A stretch of 64,000 bases of DNA, taken from NCBI GenBank assembly GCA_963733145.1, contig CAVTCJ010000013.1, positions 186,001-250,000 of the forward strand, read 5' to 3'. Made by a program: the position numbers and the translations under genes. Under the pieces are notes generated by a model. The model worked only from the letters and a program-made list of their open reading frames with translations. It did no database searches and was not told where the DNA came from. Shown in pieces: positions 26,328 to 34,236 of the stretch. Numbering within the stretch: position 1 is the stretch's first letter; every line of letters starts with the position of its first letter. The DNA is from JAHIKV01 sp963733145 (GTDB taxonomy: Bacteria; Planctomycetota; Planctomycetia; Pirellulales; Thermoguttaceae).

Positions 26328-27068
26328 ATGGCTTCCACCGATGATTTGAACCGGCAGTTGGCCGACCGCTACGCCGAGATTTCCCGGCTGGCGGGCGGGT
26401 TGGCCCACGAAATCAAGAACCCGCTCTCCACCATCCGCCTGAACATGGAGTTGCTGGCCGAGGACTTCCGCGGCTCCGATTCGGCCCGCGACCGCCGGGC
26501 GATCAAGAAAGTCGAACTCGTCCAACAGGAGTGCCGCCGGTTGCAGGACCTGCTGGACGATTTCCTGCAATTCGCCAAGGCTCATCGGTTGAACCTGCAG
26601 CCGAACGATCTCAGCAGCCAAGTCCGCCAGACGCTGGACTTCTATCGTCCCCAGGCCCGCGAGGCGGGCGTGGAGATCGTGGATTATCTGGCGGGCGATC
26701 TGCCCACCGTGATGTTGGACCGCGAGGCGTTTCGCGGGGCGCTGTTGAACCTGTTGCTCAACGGCGAGCAGGCCATGCCCGACGGAGGCCAACTCGTGGC
26801 CCACACCTACGGCACGCCCGACGGCGTGGCCCTGGACTTGATCGACACCGGCTGCGGCATGGACGAAGACACGCAAAACCGGGTGTTCGAGGCGTTTTAT
26901 TCGACCAAGCGGGGCGGATCGGGGCTGGGACTGCCCACCGTGAAGCGGATCATCGAAGGCCACGGCGGCCGGGTCCGACTGCAAAGCGCCCCCGGCCGCG
27001 GCACGCAAGTCACCGTCTATCTGCCCGTGCTGCCCAGGCTCCCCGCCGACGGCAACCCTGCGGTTTAA
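26328..27068 (+). CDS. Sensor histidine kinase, soluble
   Basis: 246 residues. The dimerisation domain has the H-box GGLAHEIKNPLSTIRLNME (His about residue 25), then N-box LLNLLLNGEQAM, G1 LIDTGCGMD, F-box FEAFYSTK and G2 GGSGLGLPTVKRII. There are no TM segments and no separate sensor domain beyond about 20 leading residues, so the input is unknown; NtrB-like architecture. No response regulator adjoins it. Its last codons (PADGNPAV) lie inside a 25-base sequence that is directly repeated on the far side of the following palindrome. Confidence 0.88.
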   Translation: MASTDDLNRQLADRYAEISRLAGGLAHEIKNPLSTIRLNMELLAEDFRGSDSARDRRAIKKVELVQQECRRLQDLLDDFLQFAKAHRLNLQPNDLSSQVRQTLDFYRPQAREAGVEIVDYLAGDLPTVMLDREAFRGALLNLLLNGEQAMPDGGQLVAHTYGTPDGVALDLIDTGCGMDEDTQNRVFEAFYSTKRGGSGLGLPTVKRIIEGHGGRVRLQSAPGRGTQVTVYLPVLPRLPADGNPAV

Positions 27069-27070
27069 TT

Positions 27071-27170
27071 AGTTGCTATTGCGGAAAGTAGGGTGGGTCA
27101 AGCGAAGCCCCGCCCCACCACCTTTCTTTCCGCAGTTGGTGGGGCTGCGCTTTGCTTGACCCACCCTACG
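27071..27170. repeat. Palindromic element, GTAGGGTGGG family, copy 4
   Basis: TTGCTATTGCGGAAAGTAGG begins the left side; inner arms GGTGGGTCAAGCGAAGCCCC and GGGGCTGCGCTTTGCTTGACC. It is flanked by a perfect 25-base direct repeat (27038-27062 and 27172-27196). Confidence 0.9.
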
Positions 27171-27314
27171 CGCTCCCCGCCGACGGCAACCCTGCGCCGT
27201 AATATCCGGCATATTCCGCTCAAGTGTCGCTGCTTAACAGCCGATAGGGCATACGATGCGCCCTTGCTCCATCCGTACCGGATTGGGGGGCAATTTCCTT
27301 TTGCCCCGACGACC

Positions 27315-28439
27315 ATGAGCAGCCGGACAGTGCGTTCAGCCTTCGTCGGGTGCGGTCTCCGGGCCGCTTCGCGGATTATGGTCGCCGTCTGCACACTGGC
27401 CGTCATCCTTCCGCTCTATAGTCAAGCGCAGCCGGGCGATGAAATCAGCTACGATTCGGTCCCAATTCTCACCGAATCCACGGCCGCGGCCCCGGCGGAA
27501 ACCAGCTCGGCAAATCCTTGGGCCGATTACGGCGCTTGGACCCCTCCGGTCGTTCCGACGTGGACCATCGATTACCGCTTCCGCACACTATGCAGCAGCG
27601 CGACGTCGTATCAGTTCGGCACCAGCGACCCGCCTCCGGCCGGCTGGGCGCCGTTGAGCCTGCTGAAGTTCCCCCTCGACTCGACCTGGCACGGTTTGCG
27701 GGCCGGAATGGAAAAGCCGAACTGGGGCGTGCATTTCGAGTGGCTGATGCCTCAGCAGGGAATTGCCGGAAACCTTACGGACTACGATTGGAACCCGCCC
27801 AATACAAACGGCAGTTTCACCGACCTGGGCTTTGCCGATCAGCGTTGGGTCGAGGGGCAGATGCTCGATCTGGAGGGGGAATTGAAAATGCTGGAGTGCC
27901 AGTTCGGCTGGGGGCCGCCGGTCGAGGTCTGGCCGGTGGTGGGCTTCCGCTGGCAGCGCTTCAACATCCGGTGTTACGACGGCGTGCAGGTCAAAGCCGA
28001 CAACGTGTGGCTCGATCCGCCGTATTCGATGGCGGGCGACATCATTGCCTTCAAGCAGCAGTATTACATGTATTACGTCGGCGGCCAGCTTCGCACGACC
28101 TTGAACTGCCTGAAGAAGCTGCCGCCCGTAAACCTGACCTTTCAAGGCGACTGGGGACACGCCGCGGCCTACAACGTGGACCATCATTTAGTCCGCGAAG
28201 GCGACCGCTTCACGATGGAGACCACCCATGGCGACTCGTGGCACGTCTCGCTCGCCGCCGAGGCGCCGATCAGCCCCCATTTCAGCCTCGGCTTCCAGGC
28301 CGACTACCTCGAGATACACACCCGCGGAAAGCATCATTTCGTCAACGTGCCGCGGGGCACCGACGAGACCTGGGACAACGGCGTGTCGGTTTCGTCGCAC
28401 CAGACGTGGCTCACGGCGTTTATCCGGCTCCGCATCTGA
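27315..28439 (+). CDS. Omptin-family outer-membrane protease-like beta-barrel protein
   Basis: 374 residues from MSSRTVRSAFVG with a signal peptide (MVAVCTLAVILPLYSQAQ). The mature part alternates polar/aromatic strands. Motifs line up with omptins: LTDYDWN matches the DxDW motif carrying Asp83/Asp85 of OmpT, AFKQQYYMYYVGGQL matches the conserved YKQ...YIG strand, and YNVDHHL matches the D-x-H pair (Asp210/His212). WPVVGFRWQRFNIRCYDG corresponds to the GYQ-R strand. Omptins cleave between basic residues at the cell surface. Presence in a planctomycete is unusual. An upstream in-frame ATG at 27093 lies in the repeat and is rejected. Confidence 0.7.
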   Translation: MSSRTVRSAFVGCGLRAASRIMVAVCTLAVILPLYSQAQPGDEISYDSVPILTESTAAAPAETSSANPWADYGAWTPPVVPTWTIDYRFRTLCSSATSYQFGTSDPPPAGWAPLSLLKFPLDSTWHGLRAGMEKPNWGVHFEWLMPQQGIAGNLTDYDWNPPNTNGSFTDLGFADQRWVEGQMLDLEGELKMLECQFGWGPPVEVWPVVGFRWQRFNIRCYDGVQVKADNVWLDPPYSMAGDIIAFKQQYYMYYVGGQLRTTLNCLKKLPPVNLTFQGDWGHAAAYNVDHHLVREGDRFTMETTHGDSWHVSLAAEAPISPHFSLGFQADYLEIHTRGKHHFVNVPRGTDETWDNGVSVSSHQTWLTAFIRLRI

Positions 28440-28477
28440 CCACGGGGCTTGATCCGACAGCGGCTCAGAAAAATCTC

Positions 28478-28512
28478 CCCTCTCCATTTGGGAGAGGGGC
28501 CGGGGGTGAGGG
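28478..28512. repeat. Short palindrome, CCCCTCTCC / GGAGAGGGG
   Basis: CCCCTCTCCATTTGGGAGAGGGG followed by CCGGGGGTGAGGGC; the same unit as 16318 and the nested copy at 50805. It lies 40 bases after the omptin-like gene. Confidence 0.7.
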
Positions 28513-29060
28513 CCGTTCGGTGTCGTTCGCCAGTTGGTCAGCAACTCTTCAGTTTTCCATTTTACGGCTTCTCGCCCCCCTCACGAGTCAATCTAAACCG
28601 TGTCGCTATGCAACAGAATTTCACTTTGCCGGCCCGTTGTTCGGTGGCTTAGCGATTTCGCAAATCACTACACTACAAACACTTATGTGCTGTATAGCGG
28701 CCTCTGAAATCACCCTTCTCATGGCGGTGAGGTGTTGCATGGAAAAGTAAGATAGGCAAACCTGTATGCCCGTCGGCTAGGGTTCGAGTATATAGGGCGA
28801 TTCTGGTTCGCCCGCGTTCCGGCTTGTCAAAGAGCATTCTCAGCCGAGACTATCGGCCATCGCTCAGCCTACCGGGCGAACTGGGCCAATTCAAGCTCAA
28901 GAATTGTGCCCAGCCTCGATTCCACCCCCGGCCGGTTTTGCATGACCTACGAAGCCTTGCTACCGACAACCCTCGATTGACTGTCCCTGACAGAAAAGCT
29001 ATACTCAGGGCGTGGCGGCAATGCATCTGACTGGGGGGGCGGTAAGGCTTCGTTGTACAT
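28513..29060. other. Gene-poor stretch
   Basis: No supported gene. Short open frames on both strands show no homology or codon pattern. The right end leads into a RAYT-like 3-prime remnant. Confidence 0.4.
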
Positions 29061-29145
29061 AAAGCTGCGCCGCCTTTTCGCTCCCAGAAATGCAAGCCAG
29101 AAAGAGAAATTACCCAAAATTCCATAACTAGTATTATGTCCCTGG
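29061..29145 (+). pseudogene. 3-prime end remnant of a RAYT-type transposase unit
   Basis: Near 29068-29127 a frame reads LRRLFAPRNASQKEKLPKIP and stops, closely matching the last residues of the RAYT at 39007 (RVLRPQKGGRPSKLRRIP). The following ATAACTAGTATTATGTCCC also matches the sequence after that gene (ATAACTAGTATTGTGTCCC). It is therefore a fragment of a second, lost copy. Confidence 0.65.
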
Positions 29146-29390
29146 ATTAGACGTTCGGGCTAATAGTTGATGTTGACGGGGCAAGATGCAACTTGCACCC
29201 CCGTCGCCCCGGCCGACCGGAAACGCTCCGCAGGTGGCCTTCTCTCCCTCGTGCGCGGTGGTATAATGGCGGCTGCGGGGAGGATAACTGCGACTGGTAA
29301 ATTTGTATTGATGAAAAATCTCCAGGCTCCTTTATTCACCCCAAACGGTTCAACTTGGAATCAACAATTTCGTCCCGGAAATCGACTTCC

Positions 29391-29428
29391 GACCCCCTTT
29401 GCCTGTCCCGACCCCCTTTGCCTGTCCA
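29391..29428. repeat. Two tandem copies of a 19-base unit
   Basis: GACCCCCTTTGCCTGTCCC at 29391-29409 is repeated at 29410-29428 with one change. It abuts the break point of the fabZ-like remnant. Confidence 0.8.
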
Positions 29429-29561
29429 ACACGCCGGGCATGACGGGGCGGCGGGGAAAATGGTCGTCGAAGAAGTCCTCGCTGAGGGCCACGTTCTTGA
29501 CGGCCTCGGCGACGCTGCCCACCTCCCAACGCGTGATGCGATCGATAAGAAAGAATCTCAT
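29429..29561 (-). pseudogene. Truncated FabZ-like dehydratase N-terminus
   Basis: From ATG at 29561 the frame reads MRFFLIDRITRWEVGSVAEA, VKNVALSEDFFDDHFPRRPV and MPGVL. This is the start of a 3-hydroxyacyl-ACP dehydratase, up to and including the catalytic His in DDHFP, then it ends abruptly at the 19-base tandem repeat. The rest of the hotdog domain (with the Glu/Asp) is missing, so the product cannot be active. No matching 3-prime part is found nearby. Confidence 0.75.
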
Positions 29562-29819
29562 CTGCTGCCTTCTGCGGGAATGCGCCCTTCAGGGACGTTC
29601 GATTTGCCCCCTTTTAGCAGGATGTGCAAGAAAAGTCAATGATCGGCCGGACATGAGCGTGCTCGTCCGAATCAGGGCAATGCGGGTTTGATGCCCGACG
29701 GCCGGGATTGCGAAGATTCATTTTTTCATTATCCTGGTGTTGCTGACGGACGCGGGTAAGATCGACGTGGAGCCGGAGAATACGAGTTTGTCAACGAGAC
29801 CAATACGGAGCAATCAGAC

Positions 29820-30473
29820 ATGACACATCCCTGGCACGGCGTAATGCCCGGCGAGAAGCTGCCCAATCAGTTTACCGCGGTGATCGAAATCCCTGCCGGT
29901 TCAAACGTCAAGTACGAATTGGACAAGCAGACCGGGATGCTGCGAATGGATCGCGTGTTGTACTCGGCCGTGCATTATCCGGCCAACTACGGCTTCATCC
30001 CCCAAACCTATGCGGAGGACAACGACCCGCTAGACGTTCTGGTGCTTTGTCAGGAACCGGTTGCGCCGCTGACCTTGGTCGAGTCGCGTGCCATCGGGCT
30101 GATCACGATGCAGGATGCCGGGAAACCCGATCATAAGATTCTGGCAGTGGCCGTCGACGATCCTGAATACAGCGTGTTTCAGGAGGCCAACGCCTTGCCG
30201 CCGCACCGGTTGGCCATGCTGCGGCGGTTCTTTCAAGATTACAAGAAACTCGAGGGGAAAGTCGTCGAAGTGGACGAGTTTTCACCCGCCGAAAAGGCGA
30301 TTCCGGTGATCGAGCGCGCGGTCGAGCGTTATCGGCAATGCCTTGAGAGCGGCGCATTCGGCATATCGCGCGACGCGGCCGGCATGTTGGATCGTGCGAT
30401 GGCCGATTCCGCCGGCCCCGGATGTTCGCCCGTGGATGGCGAATCAGAAGCACTAATGCCTCAACCGGGCTGA
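29820..30473 (+). CDS. ppa: Inorganic pyrophosphatase (family I)
   Basis: 217 residues. Hydrolyses pyrophosphate to drive biosynthesis. FTAVIEIPAGSNVKYELDKQ with the active-site Lys/Glu, YPANYGFIPQTYAEDNDPLD with the D-x-D-P-x-D metal-binding signature, and DDPEYSVFQ and FFQDYKKLEGK later. Compared with the standard length (about 175) it has a 35-residue C-terminal tail without structure hints. It is intact. No RBS is obvious before ATG 29820. Confidence 0.95.
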   Translation: MTHPWHGVMPGEKLPNQFTAVIEIPAGSNVKYELDKQTGMLRMDRVLYSAVHYPANYGFIPQTYAEDNDPLDVLVLCQEPVAPLTLVESRAIGLITMQDAGKPDHKILAVAVDDPEYSVFQEANALPPHRLAMLRRFFQDYKKLEGKVVEVDEFSPAEKAIPVIERAVERYRQCLESGAFGISRDAAGMLDRAMADSAGPGCSPVDGESEALMPQPG

Positions 30474-30479
30474 ATTGAC

Positions 30480-30543
30480 GGGTGCCACGGTTGGCTTGTC
30501 CAACCGTGTTTCCGCACTGCTGGACAAGCCAGCAGTGGCACCC
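30480..30543. repeat. Palindromic element, GGTGCCACTGCTGGCTTGTCC family, copy 1
   Basis: GGTGCCACGGTTGGCTTGTC faces GACAAGCCAGCAGTGGCACC. It lies in the ppa-antiporter gap and is open in the antiporter frame (LLDKPAVAP), which creates a false N-terminal extension. Confidence 0.85.
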
Positions 30544-30603
30544 AACGTGTCATCCGAGGTCGGTTTAGGCACGAGCGATTTCCGAGCAACCCGAAAAACC
30601 GCT

Positions 30604-32190
30604 ATGGACACTGAACTGGCATTCGTGCTGCTTTTCGTGGTGGCTACGGCCGTCGCCATCTTGGTGCGTCATCTGCGCGTTCCATATACCGTGGGATTAG
30701 TGCTGGCGGGCCTCGTATTGGGGCTGCTGCACGCTTTTCCCGTATTGCACCTGGGCAAGGAGTTGTTGTTTGCCGTCTTTTTGCCGGGACTGTTGTTCGA
30801 GGCGGCGTTCCATCTCGACTTCGCGGACTTCTGGCGGAACCGCCTGGCGATAACGTCGTTGGCCGTGCCCGGCGTGGTGGCGGCCATGGCGTTGATCGCG
30901 GCCGTGCTCAGTCCGGTGGCCCACGTCCTGGGCTTCGCCGAAGGCTTCGATTGGCGTTATGCGCTGGTGTTTGGGGCCTTGATCGCCGCCACCGACCCGA
31001 TCGCCGTAACGGCCATTTTCCGCCGGCTCGGGGCGCCTCAACGGCTGTCCGTGCTGTTGGAAGGAGAGAGCCTGCTGAACGACGGCACGGGCATCGTCTT
31101 TTTCACGCTCAGCCTGACGATCGTGGCCGGCGGGGCCGTTTCGGCCGGCGGACTGGCTTGGCAGTTCGTCGAGATCGTCGGCATCGGAGGGCTCATCGGC
31201 ATTGCCGTCGGCTACGTCGCATCACAATTGATCCGCCAGGTGGACGATCCGATGATCGAGATTACACTGACCACGGTGGCCGCCTACGGTGCGTTCGTGG
31301 CGGCCGAGCATTTCCACTACTCCGGCGTGATCGCCACGGTGGCGGCGGGCATGCTCTGCGGCAACTACGGCGCGCGGACCGGCATGTCGGCCTCGACCCG
31401 CATCGCCGTGGAATCGTTCTGGGAATACATCGCTTTCGCCTTGAACTCGATCGTCTTCCTGCTGATCGGGATGGAAGTCGACCTGCATTCGCTGTGGGCC
31501 TCCTGGCCGATCATCGTGATCGCCTACCTGGTGGTGGCCCTGGGCCGGGGAGTCACGATCCTTGCCGTCTCGCTCTTGCTGCGCGGAACCCGCGAACGAA
31601 TTCCGGTTTCCTGGGCCGTGATTCTCACCTGGGGCGGTTTGCGGGCGGCGCTCCCCATGGTCCTGGCGTTGAGCCTTCCGCAATCGTTTGTTTATCGCGA
31701 ACTGATCGTCAACATAACTTTTGGCGTCGTGCTCATTTCGTTGTTGATCCACGGGCTGAGCATGTCGCCCATCCTGCGCCTGTTGGGACTCTCCCACCGA
31801 CAGGAGCATCGCCACGCCTACGAGTCGGCCCGCGGCCGTCTCGAGGGCGCCCGGGCGGGACTGGCGGAATTGGATCGGATGTCGTCGTTGCGGTTTCGCG
31901 ATTCCGAGACGCTTGCCGCCCTTCGCCAGGACTACGAGAGCCGCGTTCAGGACTCCGAGCAAGAGCTTTTTAGTCTACGGCAGGAACATCGGCACTTCGA
32001 GCAAGAGGAATCGGCATTGGCCACTCGTAGAGTATTGCTGGCCGAGAAGCGCAGAACCATCGAGGCATTTCATCAGGGGCTCTTCGACCGCGAGGTGTAC
32101 GAGCGGCTGCTGGCCGATATTGACGCGCGCCTGTGGGAATTGGAGTCCGGCGATGAACGGCCGGGAGAGTCGGAGGAAATTCCCATTTAG
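30604..32190 (+). CDS. Na+/H+ antiporter, CPA1 (NhaP) family
   Basis: 528 residues from MDTELAFVLLFVVATAVAIL. About 12 TM helices cover residues 1-400, with the ion-binding region ALIAATDPIAVTAIFRRLGA (Asp-Pro in helix 5), then EGESLLNDGTGIVFF and GGLRAALPMVLALSLP, all NhaP/NhaK signatures. A cytoplasmic coiled tail follows (residues 410-525, SETLAALRQDYESRVQDSEQ). It exchanges cytoplasmic Na+ or K+ for protons. ATG 30604 is chosen because the frame upstream is repeat sequence. The TAG stop is supplied by the palindrome at 32186. Confidence 0.9.
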   Translation: MDTELAFVLLFVVATAVAILVRHLRVPYTVGLVLAGLVLGLLHAFPVLHLGKELLFAVFLPGLLFEAAFHLDFADFWRNRLAITSLAVPGVVAAMALIAAVLSPVAHVLGFAEGFDWRYALVFGALIAATDPIAVTAIFRRLGAPQRLSVLLEGESLLNDGTGIVFFTLSLTIVAGGAVSAGGLAWQFVEIVGIGGLIGIAVGYVASQLIRQVDDPMIEITLTTVAAYGAFVAAEHFHYSGVIATVAAGMLCGNYGARTGMSASTRIAVESFWEYIAFALNSIVFLLIGMEVDLHSLWASWPIIVIAYLVVALGRGVTILAVSLLLRGTRERIPVSWAVILTWGGLRAALPMVLALSLPQSFVYRELIVNITFGVVLISLLIHGLSMSPILRLLGLSHRQEHRHAYESARGRLEGARAGLAELDRMSSLRFRDSETLAALRQDYESRVQDSEQELFSLRQEHRHFEQEESALATRRVLLAEKRRTIEAFHQGLFDREVYERLLADIDARLWELESGDERPGESEEIPI

Positions 32191-32250
32191 CGGCCGTCGG
32201 CACGACGGCCTGCGCAGCCACCAGGGCCGTCGTGCCGACGGCCGCTAAAC
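32186..32250. repeat. Palindromic element, GTTTAGCGGCCGAC family, at the antiporter stop
   Basis: TTTAGCGGCCGTCGGCACGA faces TCGTGCCGACGGCCGCTAAA. The antiporter stop codon TAG (32188-32190) lies inside the left arm. Confidence 0.88.
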
Positions 32251-32352
32251 GGAAATCGCCGCAAATACCCCGGATGTAGCAACTGCTGAAAATTACATTT
32301 GCCTGCCGATAAATGAGCCTGCCCCTGCCGCAAACGTGAACGGTTGCTTGCG

Positions 32353-32736
32353 TCATTGACAGGCGGCGTCCACGATCCGCACGATCGCCTCTTCCACTTC
32401 CCGGGCCACCGGCTGCAACCCGGCGTTTCCAAACATTTCCAGCAATGCCGTGGGTTTTAGGGTTGCCACCTTGACCTTTCCATCCTCTTCATAGATCGAA
32501 ATGCGGCAGGGCAGGGCGGTGGAGATGGACACGTCGGCTTGCAGGACTTTTTGGGCCTGATGCGGATTGCAGACCTCGTAGACCCGACATTGTCGCTCGA
32601 ATGGGACTCCCTTCTCGCGCATCTTTTCCGTCAAATTGTGTACGCCCAGAACTCCCATGTTGTTGGCCGGCGCGGCCGCCTCCAACTGCTTGCCCGCCGC
32701 CTCGACGGTTCCCGCGGCCTCGCGAATGTAAAGCAT
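32353..32736 (-). CDS. DUF302-family protein
   Basis: About 127 residues from MLYIREAAGTVEAAGKQLEA (ATG 32736; the longer frame upstream lies in the DCC gene). GVLGVHNLTEKMREKGVPFE, YEVCNPHQAQKVLQAD, ALPCRISIYEEDGKVKVATL and PTALLEMFG fit the DUF302 beta-alpha fold with its conserved N-P-x-A and P-C segment. Function is not established; members occur with stress and sulfur/heme genes. It follows the DCC and OsmC genes on the same strand, so a small thiol/redox cluster is plausible. Confidence 0.85.
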   Translation of the reverse strand: MLYIREAAGTVEAAGKQLEAAAPANNMGVLGVHNLTEKMREKGVPFERQCRVYEVCNPHQAQKVLQADVSISTALPCRISIYEEDGKVKVATLKPTALLEMFGNAGLQPVAREVEEAIVRIVDAACQ

Positions 32737-32762
32737 GGTTTTCTCCCTTGCTGATGGTTGAA

Positions 32763-33110
32763 TTATAGCCGCCGGCCGCGATACGGCAAATGACGCCGCC
32801 GGGAAATCCGGCGGTAAAGCCATTTCCATAACGGCATGCTTCCCGGCAAGTGCAGCAGCGGCGCCAACACCCACAGCGCCGGGAGCCGTCGGGCCAGATA
32901 GCGCACTGTTCCGGCACCCTTGTGCCGGCGCCCCTTGTCATCGACCACGTAGACGTGCTTTTCCAACTCCGTAACTGTCAGGTCCGGGTAACGTGCGGCG
33001 ACGCGGGTGTCTTGCAGCGGCAGAAAGGTCAATCGGCCGCGCCAATCGAGCCCGTGCAACCACCGCGCGCTATCGCGGCACAGCCGGCACGCGCCGTCAT
33101 AGATCACCAC
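32763..33110 (-). CDS. DCC-family thiol-disulfide oxidoreductase-like protein (start uncertain)
   Basis: VIYDGACRLCRDSARWLHGL carries the D-G-x-C-x-x-C signature of DUF393/DCC proteins, followed by LTFLPLQDTRVAARYP, KHVYVVDDKGRRHKGAGTVR and LWVLAPLLHLPG. Length from GTG 33110 is about 115 residues. The frame is open further upstream to OsmC (33229), but no ATG/GTG/TTG sits there, so 33110 or 33107 is the best start. Predicted to act as a thiol oxidoreductase by motif only. It lies between the OsmC and DUF302 genes, same strand. Confidence 0.75.
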   Translation of the reverse strand: MVIYDGACRLCRDSARWLHGLDWRGRLTFLPLQDTRVAARYPDLTVTELEKHVYVVDDKGRRHKGAGTVRYLARRLPALWVLAPLLHLPGSMPLWKWLYRRISRRRHLPYRGRRL

Positions 33111-33228
33111 GTCGTGCGCCTTCCGCCAACCGGGGGCCGGCAGATCATCGAACTGTTGATATATGACCGCGGCATCCGCTAATGGTCGGTAAATTGCCGC
33201 CGTTTTCCACGGGGCTGGTTTGGCGGCA

Positions 33229-33669
33229 CTACGCCTGCTGCGGGCTGAGCAATTTCGCGTGCAAAGTAATTTCCGCGGCGGCAAGGAGTTTTGAGACCGG
33301 GCAGTTCTTCTTGGAGTCCAGGGCAATCCGCTGGAATGCGTCCTCGTCGATACCGGGCACGTCCGCCTCGGTTTCCAGGTCGATCCTGGGGATGCTGAAG
33401 CGGTCCCCGGTCTTCTCCAGGTGCACTTCGGCGGTGGTCTGGATTTTCGTGGGGGGATGGCCCGCGGAGGCCAGGCTGTTGGCCAGCGCCATTGAAAAAC
33501 AACCGGCATGCGCGCCGCCGATCAACTCCTCAGGATTACTGCCCGTGCCGTCGCCAAACCGAGCGGCAAAACTGTAAGGCAGTTCGATCCTCTTTTTCCC
33601 AAGTGTCATTGTCCCGCGACCGTTCATCAGGTCGCCTTCCCAAATCGCATGTGCTTTGCGAATCGCCAT
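33229..33669 (-). CDS. OsmC-family organic hydroperoxide reductase
   Basis: 146 residues, MAIRKAHAIWEGDLMNGRGT. The two active Cys are seen in GGAHAGCFSMALANSLASAG (about residue 57) and ALDSKKNCPVSKLLAAAEIT (about residue 122); Arg and Glu motifs are in place. It detoxifies organic and fatty-acid hydroperoxides in the cytoplasm with thiol reduction. Its spacing and strand with DCC and DUF302 genes suggest a shared oxidative-stress transcript. Confidence 0.92.
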   Translation of the reverse strand: MAIRKAHAIWEGDLMNGRGTMTLGKKRIELPYSFAARFGDGTGSNPEELIGGAHAGCFSMALANSLASAGHPPTKIQTTAEVHLEKTGDRFSIPRIDLETEADVPGIDEDAFQRIALDSKKNCPVSKLLAAAEITLHAKLLSPQQA

Positions 33670-33776
33670 GTCTTGATCTCCCTATGCTGAATGCTGAATT
33701 TGCCGGACTCGACGAAACCACCGGTTGGTGGCGCAAACGGCATGCCAATAAGCCAGCTTGTTCACGATTCCAGGTT

Positions 33777-33880
33777 GTCGTCCAAAAACAACTTCGGCAT
33801 ATGTAGGACAGCCGCCCCCGGCTGTCCAGGGCGATTCGCACAGCCGAGGGCGGCTGTGCTACAAGCTGTTTTTGGACGAC
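33777..33880. repeat. Nested palindrome with GTAGGACAGCCGCC core
   Basis: Outer arms GTCGTCCAAAAACAACTT and AAGCTGTTTTTGGACGAC (33777 and 33863-33880) enclose an inner palindrome (GTAGGACAGCCGCCCCCGGC to GGGCGGCTGTGCTAC, 33803-33862) of the same family as 6847. One element seems to sit in the loop of another. Confidence 0.8.
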
Positions 33881-34100
33881 CGCTAGGTTTTGGCTCCGGG
33901 TGGTTTTGCGGACCTTGAGAACGTTCGTGTGAACAATCCCTGCATGATTCTACCGAACGTCCTGTCCCGCGGCAAATTGGGGCTGATAAGCACCCCGCCT
34001 GTTGATCGTATAGGTAGAATACACCAGTAAGTCGTGCTCCAGCCACCCGGCAGCGCGGGATTTAGGTGCAGAGACTGCAAAGATAACTCAATTATTATTA

Positions 34101-34215
34101 TCCTCTATAGCGGAAAGTCCACGTAGGGTGGGTCAAGCGAAGCGCAGCCCCACCAACTGCGAGTAAAACGTTGGTGGGGCTGCGCTTCGCTCGACCCACC
34201 CTACTTTTCACAACA
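34101..34215. repeat. Palindromic element, GTAGGGTGGG family, copy 5
   Basis: TCTATAGCGGAAAG begins the left side; inner arms GTAGGGTGGGTCAAGCGAAG and CTTCGCTCGACCCACCCTAC; the right end is TTTTCACAACAGCAAC. It ends about 20 bases before the aldolase start, so it lies in that gene's leader. Confidence 0.9.
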
Positions 34216-34236
34216 GCAACTCCAGGGAGAGCCGAA

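Noticed and set aside
27093..27314. N-terminal extension of the omptin-like frame
   Set aside because: It runs through the palindromic repeat and hides the signal peptide; ATG 27315 is better.
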